A stretch of 18,372 bases of DNA from CAZWDL01 sp964632995 (GTDB lineage Bacteria; Bacteroidota; Bacteroidia; Chitinophagales; Saprospiraceae). The notes beneath the pieces are model-generated. The model saw only the letters and a list, made by a program, of their open reading frames with translations. It was not told the DNA's origin and did no database searches. A program made the position numbers and the translations under genes. Positions 1-7,496 of this stretch are shown here, piece by piece. The stretch covers positions 1 through 18,372 of the forward strand of contig CAZWDL010000136.1 in assembly GCA_964632995.1 (NCBI GenBank), written 5' to 3'. Each line of letters starts with the position of its first letter. Position 1 is the first letter of the stretch.

Positions 1-1879
1 ATTTGCAGGCTTTGCAGGACAGGCAGAGGTCGAGCACCTCGTACAATTCTTGTCCCGTCAGCGCATCCCGGTCGAGCTGGCCCGACATGGCCAGGCGCAG
101 GGCGTTGGCGCGTCCGCGGGTAGAGTGCGCCTCGTCGCGCGTGGCGCGGAAGCTGGGACACATGGTTCCGCCCTGCGTTTTGCGGCATTCACCTACGCCG
201 GTGCACATGTGTACAGCATCGCCAAAACCGCCCTCTTCGCGGTAATGGAAGACCGTATCCATAAACTGGTCGCGATATTCGCTCCCGTAACGCAGGTTCT
301 GATCCATCGGGGGCGCCTCGACGATCTTGCCGGGGTTCATCCGCCACTCCGGATCGAATAACTGCTTGACTTCTTTAAAGGCATTGTAAAGTGGAGTACC
401 GAAAAACGCCTCGTTGAAAGGGCTGCGCACCAGGCCGTCGCCGTGTTCGCCGCTCCAGGAGCCACCGTAGTGTTTGACGAGATCAAAGGTATCTTTGGCA
501 ATGGCCTTAAAGCGTTCAATATCCTTTTCCTGCCGTAGATCCAGCACCGGCCGCACGTGGATAACCCCGACGCTGGCATGGGCATACATCGCCGCCTCCG
601 TGTCGTGTTTTTTACACACGTCCAACACCCGCTCGATATACTCAGGCAACACCTGCACCGGAATGCCGGCATCTTCAATGAAAGGAAGGGGTTTCTTATT
701 GCCCTTCATGCCAAGCATCAGCCCCAGTCCTTTCTTACGAATGATCCACACATCCTCGTAGGAGGAATCTCCCGAGAAGGTGGGATAAGCGTATCCCAGG
801 CTTTCCTTTTGTAAATGCTCCGCCATCGCCCGCGGCGGCGCCAGCACGGCTTCCGGTGTATCACCATAGAACTCCACAATGAGAATCGCTGCCGGATCAC
901 CCTCCAGAAAACCGCAGTGCCGCTGTGTAGTCAGGTTGCGGCGGCTGAGGTCCAGCACCGTTTTATCCAGAATTTCCACGGCGGCCGGACCGAATTGCAG
1001 GATAGGCTCCACGGCGCGAATGGCTTCGAGCACTTCTGCGAAGTGTACCACACATACCGACTGGTAAGCCGGCAGCGGTTCCAGGTTGAGCTTCAGGTCG
1101 AGGATGGTGGCCAGGGTGCCCTCGCTTCCGCAAATGATTTTGCTGAGATTCCAGCGATCGGTGTGTACAAACTCGTCAAGGTTATATCCTCCTACCCGAC
1201 GCATGACTTTGGGAACACGTTCGATGATTTCCTCGCGGTTGCTGTCTACAATTTGGCGAAAGCCCTTATAAATGGCCCCCTCCCGGTCATCCTGTCCGGA
1301 TTTCATGTCATACGCATCGGAATCCAGTTCTTTCAGGTGCAGCACCGTACCGTCGGCCAGCGCTACCCTGGCTTCCAGCACGTGATCGACCGTTTTTCCG
1401 TAAAGGATGCTCTTCGTTCCCGAAGAATTGTTACCCACCATACCCCCTACATTGGCCCGGCTGGAAGTGGCCGGATCGGGGGCGAAGTGCAGGCCGTACG
1501 GAGCGAGATAGGCATTGAGCACATCGCGCACCATGCCGGGCTGCACCCGTACCCAGCGCTCTTCCGGATTGAATTCCAGAACCTCATTTATATACTTGGA
1601 AAAGTCGAGCACCAGGGCGCGGGCGACCGTTTGTCCGGCCAGGCTGGTGCCACCCCCGCGCGGTAATACGGGTACCTGATGATCGGCGGCAATACGCAGA
1701 GCGGCGAGCACATCGGCTTCATCCCGCGGAATCGCTATGGCCACCGGCTCAATCTGATACACGCTGGCGTCGGTAGCATAGATGCCGCGGCTTACTTCGT
1801 CGATCAGCACTTCGCCCTTCAGTTGACGACGCAGCTCTTCGTAAAAATGACGGTTGGTGGCAGGGTGAGTCTGGGTCAT
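1..1879 (-). CDS. FAD-binding and Fe-S-binding 2-hydroxyacid oxidase/dehydrogenase, 3' part missing
   Basis: Read on the minus strand from ATG at 1879, the frame stays open for 626 codons and runs off the left edge, so only the N-terminal part is present. Residues about 45-180 carry the PCMH-type FAD-binding fold with PRGGGTSLAGQ (73-83) and NVGGMVGNNSSGTKS (143-157). Further on are ASVGVIHVRPVLDL and WSGEHGDGLVRSP, the conserved His-containing motifs of the GlcD/D-lactate/D-2-hydroxyglutarate dehydrogenase C-terminal domain. The visible part ends with CTGVGECRK, MCPSFRATRDE and CLSCKACK, which begin a ferredoxin-like 4Fe-4S domain. This order matches the roughly 950-1000-residue YdiJ-like fused enzymes that oxidise a 2-hydroxyacid with FAD and pass electrons through Fe-S clusters. 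The substrate cannot be fixed from sequence; glycolate, D-lactate and D-2-hydroxyglutarate are all possible. It lies 72 bases downstream of a glyoxylate-type aminotransferase on the same strand, which slightly favours glycolate. Confidence 0.9.
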   Translation of the reverse strand, partial: MTQTHPATNRHFYEELRRQLKGEVLIDEVSRGIYATDASVYQIEPVAIAIPRDEADVLAALRIAADHQVPVLPRGGGTSLAGQTVARALVLDFSKYINEVLEFNPEERWVRVQPGMVRDVLNAYLAPYGLHFAPDPATSSRANVGGMVGNNSSGTKSILYGKTVDHVLEARVALADGTVLHLKELDSDAYDMKSGQDDREGAIYKGFRQIVDSNREEIIERVPKVMRRVGGYNLDEFVHTDRWNLSKIICGSEGTLATILDLKLNLEPLPAYQSVCVVHFAEVLEAIRAVEPILQFGPAAVEILDKTVLDLSRRNLTTQRHCGFLEGDPAAILIVEFYGDTPEAVLAPPRAMAEHLQKESLGYAYPTFSGDSSYEDVWIIRKKGLGLMLGMKGNKKPLPFIEDAGIPVQVLPEYIERVLDVCKKHDTEAAMYAHASVGVIHVRPVLDLRQEKDIERFKAIAKDTFDLVKHYGGSWSGEHGDGLVRSPFNEAFFGTPLYNAFKEVKQLFDPEWRMNPGKIVEAPPMDQNLRYGSEYRDQFMDTVFHYREEGGFGDAVHMCTGVGECRKTQGGTMCPSFRATRDEAHSTRGRANALRLAMSGQLDRDALTGQELYEVLDLCLSCKACK

Positions 1880-1896
1880 AGGGAAAGGGTTCTCGG

Positions 1897-1928
1897 TTGA
1901 CAGTTGGCGGGTTGACACCAACTGTCAA
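1897..1928. repeat. Perfect 11-bp inverted repeat in the intergenic gap
   Basis: TTGACAGTTGG (1897-1907) is exactly matched by its reverse complement at 1918-1928, with a 10-base loop. The hexamer TTGACA or its complement occurs four times between 1897 and 1952. The hairpin lies between the aminotransferase stop and the oxidase start on the minus strand. It has no T-run, so a standard intrinsic terminator is unlikely; an RNA-processing structure or a protein-binding dyad is possible. Confidence 0.6.
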
Positions 1929-1951
1929 TCCGCCAGCCTTCAACCTGTCAA

Positions 1952-3094
1952 CTAAAGTATTTCATCGAGCGCACTCAGTAATCGCGTCACATGAGCCGAG
2001 GAGCAACTGGCTCCCATCAGCCCGATGCGCCAGATCTTACCGGCGAAGTCGCCCAGGCCGCCGCCGACTTCGATATTGTACTCTTCCAGCAGTTGACGGC
2101 GCAGCTTGCCCTCATCCTGTCCTTCCGGAACAAAGACGGCGTTGAGTTGCGGCAGACGATATTCCTTCTCGACGAGATAGGAGAAGCCCCGCTCTTCCAG
2201 GCCTTTCCTCAATTGCTTATGTGTGCTTTTATGACGCTTCCAGCGTGCCTGCAGGCCTTCCTCGCGCAGTAGCAGCAGGGCTTCGTGCATTGCGTAGAGC
2301 GCATTGACAGGCGCCGTGTGGTGATAGGAGCGCTTCCCACCGCCGTCACCCCAGTACTGCATGACCAAGTTGAGGTCCAGGAACCAGCTCTGCACCCGGG
2401 TTTCCCGTTTCTGAATGTGCTCCACTGCCCTTTTGCCAAAAGAAACAGGAGAAAGTCCGGGCGTACAGGACAAGCACTTCTGGCTACCGGAATAAATGGC
2501 ATCGATGCCCCATTCATCTACCAATACGGGTATGCCTCCCAACGAAGTAACCGTATCGACGATGCTCAGGCAATCGTACTGACGGATCAGCCGGCATAGC
2601 GCTTCGGCATCGGAACGCACACCGGTAGAGGTCTCTGCGTGCACAAAGGCGACGATCTTGGTGTCGGGATGATCGCGCAGCGCCTGTTCCACCTTATCCG
2701 GATCGACGGGCTGCCCCCATTCGTCTTCCACCATAATTACCGTTCCACCGCAGCGCTCCACATTTTCTTTCATCCGACCGCCGAAAACGCCATTGCGGCA
2801 GACGATGACCTTGTCGCCAGGTTCTACCAGATTGACGAAACAGGTTTCCATTCCTGCCGAGCCGGGGCCGGAGACGATCATCGTCAAATTGTTCTCCGTC
2901 TGGAAGGCGTACTGCGCCAGCGCCTTGGTCTCGTCCATCATGCGGACGAACTCAGGATCCAGGTGGCCGATAATATGCCGTGAGAGGGCCTGGTATATAC
3001 GCGGGTGCATATCCGAAGGACCGGGGCCCATCAATACCCGTTGAGGAGGATCAAAAGAAACGATGTCGGTTTTTTCCTTGGCGTCGGTATCCAT
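1952..3094 (-). CDS. Alanine/serine-glyoxylate-type aminotransferase (class V, PLP-dependent)
   Basis: A 380-residue class V aminotransferase, the normal length for the AGXT/serine-pyruvate aminotransferase family. The N-terminus has the family signature LMGPGPSDMHPRI (21-33). SGPGSAGME (75-83) fits the phosphate-binding loop. D180 in SIVDTVTSLGG is the expected partner of the pyridine nitrogen, and K206 in SGSQKCLSCTPGL is the expected PLP lysine. YHHTAPVNALYAMHEAL (257-273) and R356 in WRIGLMG fit the substrate-carboxylate region. Family members move an amino group from alanine or serine to glyoxylate, giving glycine; some relatives act on 2-aminoethylphosphonate instead. The gene is transcribed toward the FAD/Fe-S oxidase 72 bases downstream, so the pair could oxidise glycolate to glyoxylate and then aminate it. 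That pathway is inference. ATG at 3094 begins just before the conserved N-terminal block. Confidence 0.9.
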   Translation of the reverse strand: MDTDAKEKTDIVSFDPPQRVLMGPGPSDMHPRIYQALSRHIIGHLDPEFVRMMDETKALAQYAFQTENNLTMIVSGPGSAGMETCFVNLVEPGDKVIVCRNGVFGGRMKENVERCGGTVIMVEDEWGQPVDPDKVEQALRDHPDTKIVAFVHAETSTGVRSDAEALCRLIRQYDCLSIVDTVTSLGGIPVLVDEWGIDAIYSGSQKCLSCTPGLSPVSFGKRAVEHIQKRETRVQSWFLDLNLVMQYWGDGGGKRSYHHTAPVNALYAMHEALLLLREEGLQARWKRHKSTHKQLRKGLEERGFSYLVEKEYRLPQLNAVFVPEGQDEGKLRRQLLEEYNIEVGGGLGDFAGKIWRIGLMGASCSSAHVTRLLSALDEIL

Positions 3095-3214
3095 ATGCTG
3101 TCGGTTTTAGTTGTAGGAATTGCGGGGAGTAAGTTACAAAATCTGTACGGCGATTGGGAGTGTGAAACGGGAATTTGGAGATAACCCGAAAGAGAGGCCA
3201 AATGGATGCTTACC

Positions 3215-3239
3215 CGCCTTCGCTTCGCGAAGCCAGGCG
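3215..3239. repeat. Imperfect hairpin with a 12-bp palindrome, REP-like
   Basis: GCTTCGCGAAGC (3222-3233) is a perfect palindrome, and CGCCT (3215-3219) and AGGCG (3235-3239) form an outer 5-bp stem around it. It lies in the 189-base gap between the ACT-domain gene and the aminotransferase. The composition and shape resemble dispersed palindromic intergenic repeats, but only one copy is visible here, so the repeat assignment is a guess. Confidence 0.35.
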
Positions 3240-3283
3240 ATGCCGCACCCTGACGGGCGGTGGAGGATACTGGTGGCATCAAC

Positions 3284-3646
3284 TTAGCCCGTCAACACCT
3301 CCAGCGCCCGCTCCAGTTTTTCCTCTTTCACCATAATATGATCGGTCGAGTAGGCCGACAAGGCAAAAACAGAGATTCCGGCTTCCGCCAAACGGGTGGC
3401 AACGATCGCCAGAAAGCCTACCAGCTCAAAGGGCAGCTCCGCTTCAAAGGTGAGAATTTTCCAGCCCGGTTCTTCTTCTATAACCAGCTCGGGAAGCAGG
3501 CTTCCTGTGACAGCAACTACTGTTTTCTCGGAAGGATCGGCGATTGCCGCCACGAATTCCGGCGGGAAAGTACGGACTTTGTAGACGGAATACCTATCTT
3601 CCCTCACCAAAATCCGGGATTGCCGGAGGTATTGTTCGGCGTTCAT
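3284..3646 (-). CDS. Small ACT-domain protein
   Basis: A 120-residue soluble protein whose second half (about 60-118) reads as an ACT-type beta-alpha-beta ligand-binding fold of the CASTOR/ACT_7 kind: FEAELPFELVGFLAIVATRL, then GISVFALSAYSTDHIMV and a C-terminal helix EEKLERALEVL. Small free-standing ACT proteins of this sort usually bind amino acids and regulate enzymes or transporters; the ligand is not readable here. It starts 39 bases from the divergently transcribed enolase-family gene. It lies upstream of the aminotransferase on the same strand but is separated from it by 189 bases, so co-transcription is uncertain. The assignment rests on the fold pattern rather than on a catalytic motif. 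Confidence 0.75.
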   Translation of the reverse strand: MNAEQYLRQSRILVREDRYSVYKVRTFPPEFVAAIADPSEKTVVAVTGSLLPELVIEEEPGWKILTFEAELPFELVGFLAIVATRLAEAGISVFALSAYSTDHIMVKEEKLERALEVLTG

Positions 3647-3685
3647 TGAAAAAGGATTAGGGGGTTAAATGTAAACTTCTCATTA

Positions 3686-4825
3686 ATGCTAATATCGAGA
3701 ATCACCTGTTACGAAGTCATCGTCCCCGCCAAGAAGGGAACCATTGAGAGTGAAGGTATGAAAAAGCCTTTGCACAAGCTGACTTCCGGGGCCAGCGAAG
3801 CCTACACGCTGCAGTTCGACGAGCTGCCCAAGCTACTGCTTCGGATGGAGCTGAACAACGGTGCCTATGGCTGGGGCGAGTGCTACCGCGATCACGACTG
3901 GCGCATGGTGGAGGCTATTGCCCGTCGCTTACTCGGCGAGGATATCCGCAAGCTCTGCCGGCAGCGGCTGCCCGTGGCCTTCTGCCGCGAATACGACGGC
4001 TTCGAATGCGCCATCTGGGATGCCTACGCGCGGGCGCACGACCTGCGGGTGGTCGATCTGCTGGGCGGCCCCGTGCAGGAGCGAATCCGCGTCGGCGCCT
4101 GGTCGGGGCACCGCCGCCGGGAGGATGTCGCCGATCTGGCCCGCCACTACCGCGATATGGGCTACGATTGTATCAAATTCAAGTGCGATCTCAACGACGA
4201 TGTAGCCGGTTGGTGTGAAGACATTCACACCGTCGCGCCCGACATGGAGGTGATCCTGGACCCGAACGAGCGCTGGGAACGCCCCGCCGAGGCCCGCAAG
4301 CGTCTTGACCGGCTCGCAGAAGTCGGCAATGTACTCTGCCTGGAAGATCCCATTCCCCGCTGGCAGCTGCACGAATATGCCGCGCTGCGGCAGTACAGCT
4401 CCGTGCCCATCGTCCTCCATGTATCGCTGCCCTATATCCTGCATGGCCAACGCATCAAGGACGCCATACAGGCGCTACAGCAAAACGCCGTCGATGGCTT
4501 CAACTTCAACGGGGGGCTAGCCAACTTCCAGCGCCTCGACCACATCGCCGTCGCCGCCGGCCTGCCCTGCTGGCACGGCTCCGAGCTGGACCTGGGTATC
4601 CTGGAGGCCATGTACCTCCACTCGTCGGCCGCCGCCGAGTCCTGTATCTGGCCCGGCGACATCTTCGGGCGCCTCATCCGCGAGCACGACCTGCTACGGG
4701 AACCGCTGCGCATGGAGCCGCCGTACGCCTACCTCCCCGAGGGGGGCGGCCTGGGCGTGGAGCCGGATATGGAAGCGGTCCGGGCGTACATGAAGCAGGA
4801 GAAAAACTTTTCGGTCTCAGCGTAA
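3686..4825 (+). CDS. Enolase-superfamily (mandelate racemase/muconate lactonizing-like) protein with altered active site
   Basis: A 379-residue protein with the two-domain layout of the MR/MLE group: an N-terminal capping domain (about 1-125) and a TIM-barrel domain. The visible landmarks are K164-F-K166 (the K-x-K catalytic base motif), D192 and N194 in ILDPNERW (first metal ligand region) and E220-D221 in LCLEDPIPRW (second ligand). GSELDLGI (298-305) matches the C-terminal GS-x-LELGI loop. At the third metal position, where family members have an acidic residue in a PIALDES-like strand, this protein reads PIVLHVSLPY (241-250), with H245 and V246. The lysine often found in the next strand is replaced in GFNFNGG (271-277). 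It may therefore catalyse an unusual reaction or bind metal differently. ATG at 3686 gives a normal N-terminus. A creatininase-family gene follows on the same strand after 180 bases. The substrate is unknown. Confidence 0.88.
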   Translation: MLISRITCYEVIVPAKKGTIESEGMKKPLHKLTSGASEAYTLQFDELPKLLLRMELNNGAYGWGECYRDHDWRMVEAIARRLLGEDIRKLCRQRLPVAFCREYDGFECAIWDAYARAHDLRVVDLLGGPVQERIRVGAWSGHRRREDVADLARHYRDMGYDCIKFKCDLNDDVAGWCEDIHTVAPDMEVILDPNERWERPAEARKRLDRLAEVGNVLCLEDPIPRWQLHEYAALRQYSSVPIVLHVSLPYILHGQRIKDAIQALQQNAVDGFNFNGGLANFQRLDHIAVAAGLPCWHGSELDLGILEAMYLHSSAAAESCIWPGDIFGRLIREHDLLREPLRMEPPYAYLPEGGGLGVEPDMEAVRAYMKQEKNFSVSA

Positions 4826-5005
4826 GCAGAGGCCTGGCAAGATTGAGGCCCGGAGCGCTGCTTTACGAAAATTATCATAAAAACTAACAGAAAGAACGAG
4901 AGAAAAAAGAGACCTTAATCTCCGAGCCCCCCTGTCACCAGATCTCGCTGCTTTTTCAATGATAGTACTTCCAAAACCTATTATTTAATCACCTAAACAA
5001 TCACC
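4826..5005 (+). other. Intergenic spacer with no clear element
   Basis: This 180-base gap separates the enolase-family and creatininase-family genes. It is AT-richer than the flanking genes. I see no hairpin with a T-run and no convincing -33/-7 pair, so whether the two genes share a transcript cannot be decided from sequence. Confidence 0.4.
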
Positions 5006-5764
5006 ATGTACTGGGACCAACTCACTTCCCCTCAACTCGACCGGCTCAGCCGCGACATTCCGGTTGTTCTGCCTACCGCCGCGACAGAACAACACGGGCC
5101 GCACCTGCCACTGGCTACCGATCGCATGATCGGCGAGCACTTCTGCCGGAGTCTGCATGAAGCCATTCCGGATGGAGTATTGATATTACCGGCTATCGGG
5201 GTGGGCTGCTCCGAGCACCATATGGATTTTCCAGGCACCCTCACCCTGACCCATAAAACCTTCATACAGCAGGTGCAGGCCTATTGCAAGAGCGTCGTCC
5301 AGCACGGCTTTCGTAACATTCTCATCCTCAACAGCCACGGAGGCAATCAGGGCGCCGGGCAGTCGGCCCTGGAAATCTTCGGCCGCCGCCACCCGCAGTG
5401 CCGTATCGCCTTCGCCTCCTGGTGGCAGCTGGCCAATGCGGAATTGAAAAAAATATCGGATACCGGGCCGGGCGGCACCGGTCACGCCGGCGAGCTGGAG
5501 ACCTCCGTCATGCTGCTCATCGCCCCGCAACTGGTCGACACGGGCGCTATCGCTCCCAAGGGCAATCGCTCCACCTTCGACTGGGCGGAAGGCGACCTGC
5601 TCCACGGTCCCCGCGTTTCGCTATACCGCACCTTCAAGCAACGGACTCAGAACGGCGCGATGGGCCACCCCGGAGCGGGTAGCCGCGAAAAAGGGGAGCG
5701 GATAAGCAAGGCGGTTACGAAAGCTCTGAATAAGGTGGTAAGGGACTTGAGAGAAAGTTCGTAG
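5006..5764 (+). CDS. Creatininase-family metal-dependent amidohydrolase
   Basis: A 252-residue protein of the normal length for the creatininase family. The metal-site signature is ATEQHGPHLPLATD (26-39), giving E28, H30 and D39. It is followed by ILNSHGGNQ (107-115) with H111 and GHAGELETS (159-167) with H160, E163 and E165, the usual remaining metal and active-site positions. Family members hydrolyse cyclic or linear amides on a two-metal centre; they include creatinine amidohydrolase, a formamide hydrolase of riboflavin/F420 synthesis (ArfB) and the mycofactocin peptidase MftE. No mycofactocin precursor or radical SAM partner is present, so MftE is unlikely. The only functional hint is the enolase-family gene 180 bases upstream, which suggests a catabolic or salvage role. 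ATG at 5006 is directly followed by the conserved N-terminal region. Confidence 0.9.
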   Translation: MYWDQLTSPQLDRLSRDIPVVLPTAATEQHGPHLPLATDRMIGEHFCRSLHEAIPDGVLILPAIGVGCSEHHMDFPGTLTLTHKTFIQQVQAYCKSVVQHGFRNILILNSHGGNQGAGQSALEIFGRRHPQCRIAFASWWQLANAELKKISDTGPGGTGHAGELETSVMLLIAPQLVDTGAIAPKGNRSTFDWAEGDLLHGPRVSLYRTFKQRTQNGAMGHPGAGSREKGERISKAVTKALNKVVRDLRESS

Positions 5765-5860
5765 AGCGTTCTGGTCGGGCGAACTTTAGCGATTCACATT
5801 CCCGGTTTGACGGGGGTTTGATTTTGTTCGAGTAGTCGGAGGTGGTTCGCTTGGCGGAAC

Positions 5861-5890
5861 AACCTCAAACAACCCCAAACAACCTCAAAC
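5861..5890. repeat. Three tandem decamers across the nudix stop codon
   Basis: AACCTCAAAC, AACCCCAAAC and AACCTCAAAC lie head to tail; the middle copy has one substitution. On the minus strand the repeat encodes the last residues of the nudix protein (LRLFGVV) and supplies its TGA stop at 5867-5865. A change in copy number would alter the frame and the C-terminus. Confidence 0.8.
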
Positions 5891-6524
5891 CCTCTTCCCC
5901 ACCACCAATCACCTCCAGCAGCTCACTAAGCATCATGGCAGTGGCGCCCCAGACGATTTTTCCTTCCACGTCGAAATACGGGACTTCTTTCAGGACGATG
6001 TGTTCCGAGATTTTCATATCGGTGAGCCGGATGTTACAGGGCTGTTGCAGATGATCCAGGGGGATTTCGATGATAGATTTTACTTCCTTCTCTTCCGGCC
6101 GGAAGCTGGGGTGGTAGTCGACATAGCCGACATAGGGATGGACGAGGTAGTTGCTGACAGGGATATAGAGTTCAGTAAGCGAGCCGAGCACATTTACGGT
6201 GCCGGCCTCCACGCCCACTTCCTCTTCCGTTTCGCGCAGGGCGGTATTGCGCAGGTGTTCGTCGCCGGGTTCGTAGCGGCCGCCGGGAAAGCTAATCTGG
6301 CCGCGGTGCCGGTCGTCGGGGTTGTGTGACTGTCGTTCGATGAGGACGAGATGCCACTGCCCGGCTTTGGGGTAAAAAAGGGCCAGCACGCCGGCATTAC
6401 GGGCGTGGGCGGGCGGTGATTCTTCCGAGCGGCGAACAGCATGGGCCATCTTGTATTGCGCGTCGGCGCCCGGCAGCGGGTGGCGTAACCGTTCCTCCAG
6501 GTGATGTATAAATTTTATTTTCAT
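5865..6524 (-). CDS. Nudix hydrolase, NudL-like CoA pyrophosphatase
   Basis: A 219-residue soluble protein with the Nudix signature FPGGRYEPGDEHLRNTALRE followed by TEEEVGV. Just before it is LIERQSHNPDDRHRGQISF, which matches the extra UPF0035 motif (LLTxRSxxxRxHxGQISFPGG) of coenzyme A pyrophosphatases such as E. coli NudL. Such enzymes cleave CoA and acyl-CoA to 4'-phosphopantetheine and 3',5'-ADP using Mg or Mn bound by the RETEEE glutamates. I chose the ATG at 6524 because it begins MKIKFIHHLEERL, a typical N-terminal helix; the in-frame ATG at 6611 would add 29 residues with no family resemblance. The gene lies convergent to the creatininase-family gene and downstream of the hemD terminator, so it probably has its own promoter. 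The C-terminus is encoded inside a tandem decamer repeat. Confidence 0.9.
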   Translation of the reverse strand: MKIKFIHHLEERLRHPLPGADAQYKMAHAVRRSEESPPAHARNAGVLALFYPKAGQWHLVLIERQSHNPDDRHRGQISFPGGRYEPGDEHLRNTALRETEEEVGVEAGTVNVLGSLTELYIPVSNYLVHPYVGYVDYHPSFRPEEKEVKSIIEIPLDHLQQPCNIRLTDMKISEHIVLKEVPYFDVEGKIVWGATAMMLSELLEVIGGGEEGLRLFGVV

Positions 6525-6616
6525 GTCGGATGTATTAACAGCCGGGCATTTGAAAGGGTTGAAAGGGGAAAGGATTACTGGGATATGGGATAGGCCACAA
6601 GGCCTGCCCATTTTCT

Positions 6617-6654
6617 AAAAAAAAACCCCCGGCTGTTGCAGGAACAGCCGGGGG
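6617..6654 (-). terminator. Intrinsic terminator of the DUF4271-hemD operon
   Basis: On the minus strand a perfect 12-bp GC-rich stem (arms 6626-6637 and 6643-6654, loop 6638-6642) is followed directly by nine T residues (complement of A 6617-6625). It starts 26 bases after the hemD stop. Confidence 0.95.
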
Positions 6655-6680
6655 TTCGTCTTATTCGTGTATTTCGGTAT

Positions 6681-7460
6681 TTACTCCTTATTAGACTTTT
6701 GCAGGTAGCGTTCCAGGGCCATGGTCATGGAGGGAGCCTCCGGCGCCGGCGCTTTGATGTTGATGGTCAGTCCCCGTTCTTCGACGGCGCGGCTGGTGCT
6801 GTTGCCAAAGACGGCCATACGCGTGTCCTTTTGTTTAAAGCCGGGAAAGTTCTCATAGAGCGATTTGATTCCCAGGGGGCTGAAAAAGACCAGCACATCG
6901 TAGGTCACGTCGCTGAGATCCGACAAGTCGCTACTCACCGTTTGGTACATCATAGCGTCTTTCCAGTCGAACTCATTATTATCGAGAAACTGGCTGACAG
7001 CTCTGCTGCCGAGGTTGGAGCAAGGCAACAGAAATTTTTCTTTATTTCTGTGCTTTTTCAGGGCGGAAGCCAGATCCTGTACGGTGCGCTTTCCTACGAA
7101 AACTTTGCGTTTTCGGTAGACGATGAACTTCTGCAGGTAGTTGGCTACTGCTTCTGTCAGGCAGAAATATTTGGTTTCCTGCGACATTTTGATACGCATC
7201 TCCTCACAAATCCGGAAGAAATGGTCAACGGCATTTTTACTGGTAAAAACAATTGCCGTATACTCATCGGGGCGGACGCGCTGCTTGCGAAAATCCTTGG
7301 AGGAAACGGGTTCCACATGGATGAAGGGGCGCCAGTCGATGGTCAGACCGTATTTTTTCTCTAATTCGTAGTAAGGGGAGCGTGCAGGTTTCGGCTGAGA
7401 GACGAGGATCGTTTTGACCCTCTTGTACGTTTCTTCCTTCACTTTACCGTGTGCTGCCAT
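6681..7460 (-). CDS. hemD: Uroporphyrinogen-III synthase
   Basis: A 259-residue cytoplasmic protein of the HemD family, which closes and rearranges hydroxymethylbilane to uroporphyrinogen III in haem synthesis. The sequence is divergent, as is common for HemD, but the diagnostic pieces are present. Residues 70-82 (IVFTSKNAVDHFF) match the first conserved block. YQTV near 172 and the strand VLVFFSPLGIKSL (189-201) match the second domain. VFGNSTSRAVEERGL (217-231), followed by IKAPAPEAPSMTMALERYL, is the typical C-terminal signature. It lies 36 bases downstream of the DUF4271 gene on the same strand and ends in a strong terminator, so the two are very likely co-transcribed. No other haem genes are in the window. 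ATG at 7460 is the only sensible start. Confidence 0.85.
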   Translation of the reverse strand: MAAHGKVKEETYKRVKTILVSQPKPARSPYYELEKKYGLTIDWRPFIHVEPVSSKDFRKQRVRPDEYTAIVFTSKNAVDHFFRICEEMRIKMSQETKYFCLTEAVANYLQKFIVYRKRKVFVGKRTVQDLASALKKHRNKEKFLLPCSNLGSRAVSQFLDNNEFDWKDAMMYQTVSSDLSDLSDVTYDVLVFFSPLGIKSLYENFPGFKQKDTRMAVFGNSTSRAVEERGLTINIKAPAPEAPSMTMALERYLQKSNKE

Positions 7461-7496
7461 TCAAGCGGTTTTTTTTGACTACAAAAGCACCCGGCT

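Noticed and set aside
815..1666. A 283-codon plus-strand frame
   Set aside because: It is antisense to the FAD/Fe-S oxidase, whose motifs are unmistakable in the minus frame.
5006..5764. Mycofactocin peptidase MftE
   Set aside because: The family matches, but no mycofactocin precursor, radical SAM enzyme or glycosyltransferase is nearby.
6525..6611. An upstream ATG start for the nudix gene
   Set aside because: The 29 added residues show no family resemblance, whereas the ATG at 6524 gives a typical N-terminal helix.
6636..7364. A 242-codon plus-strand frame
   Set aside because: It lies antisense to hemD and begins within the terminator hairpin.
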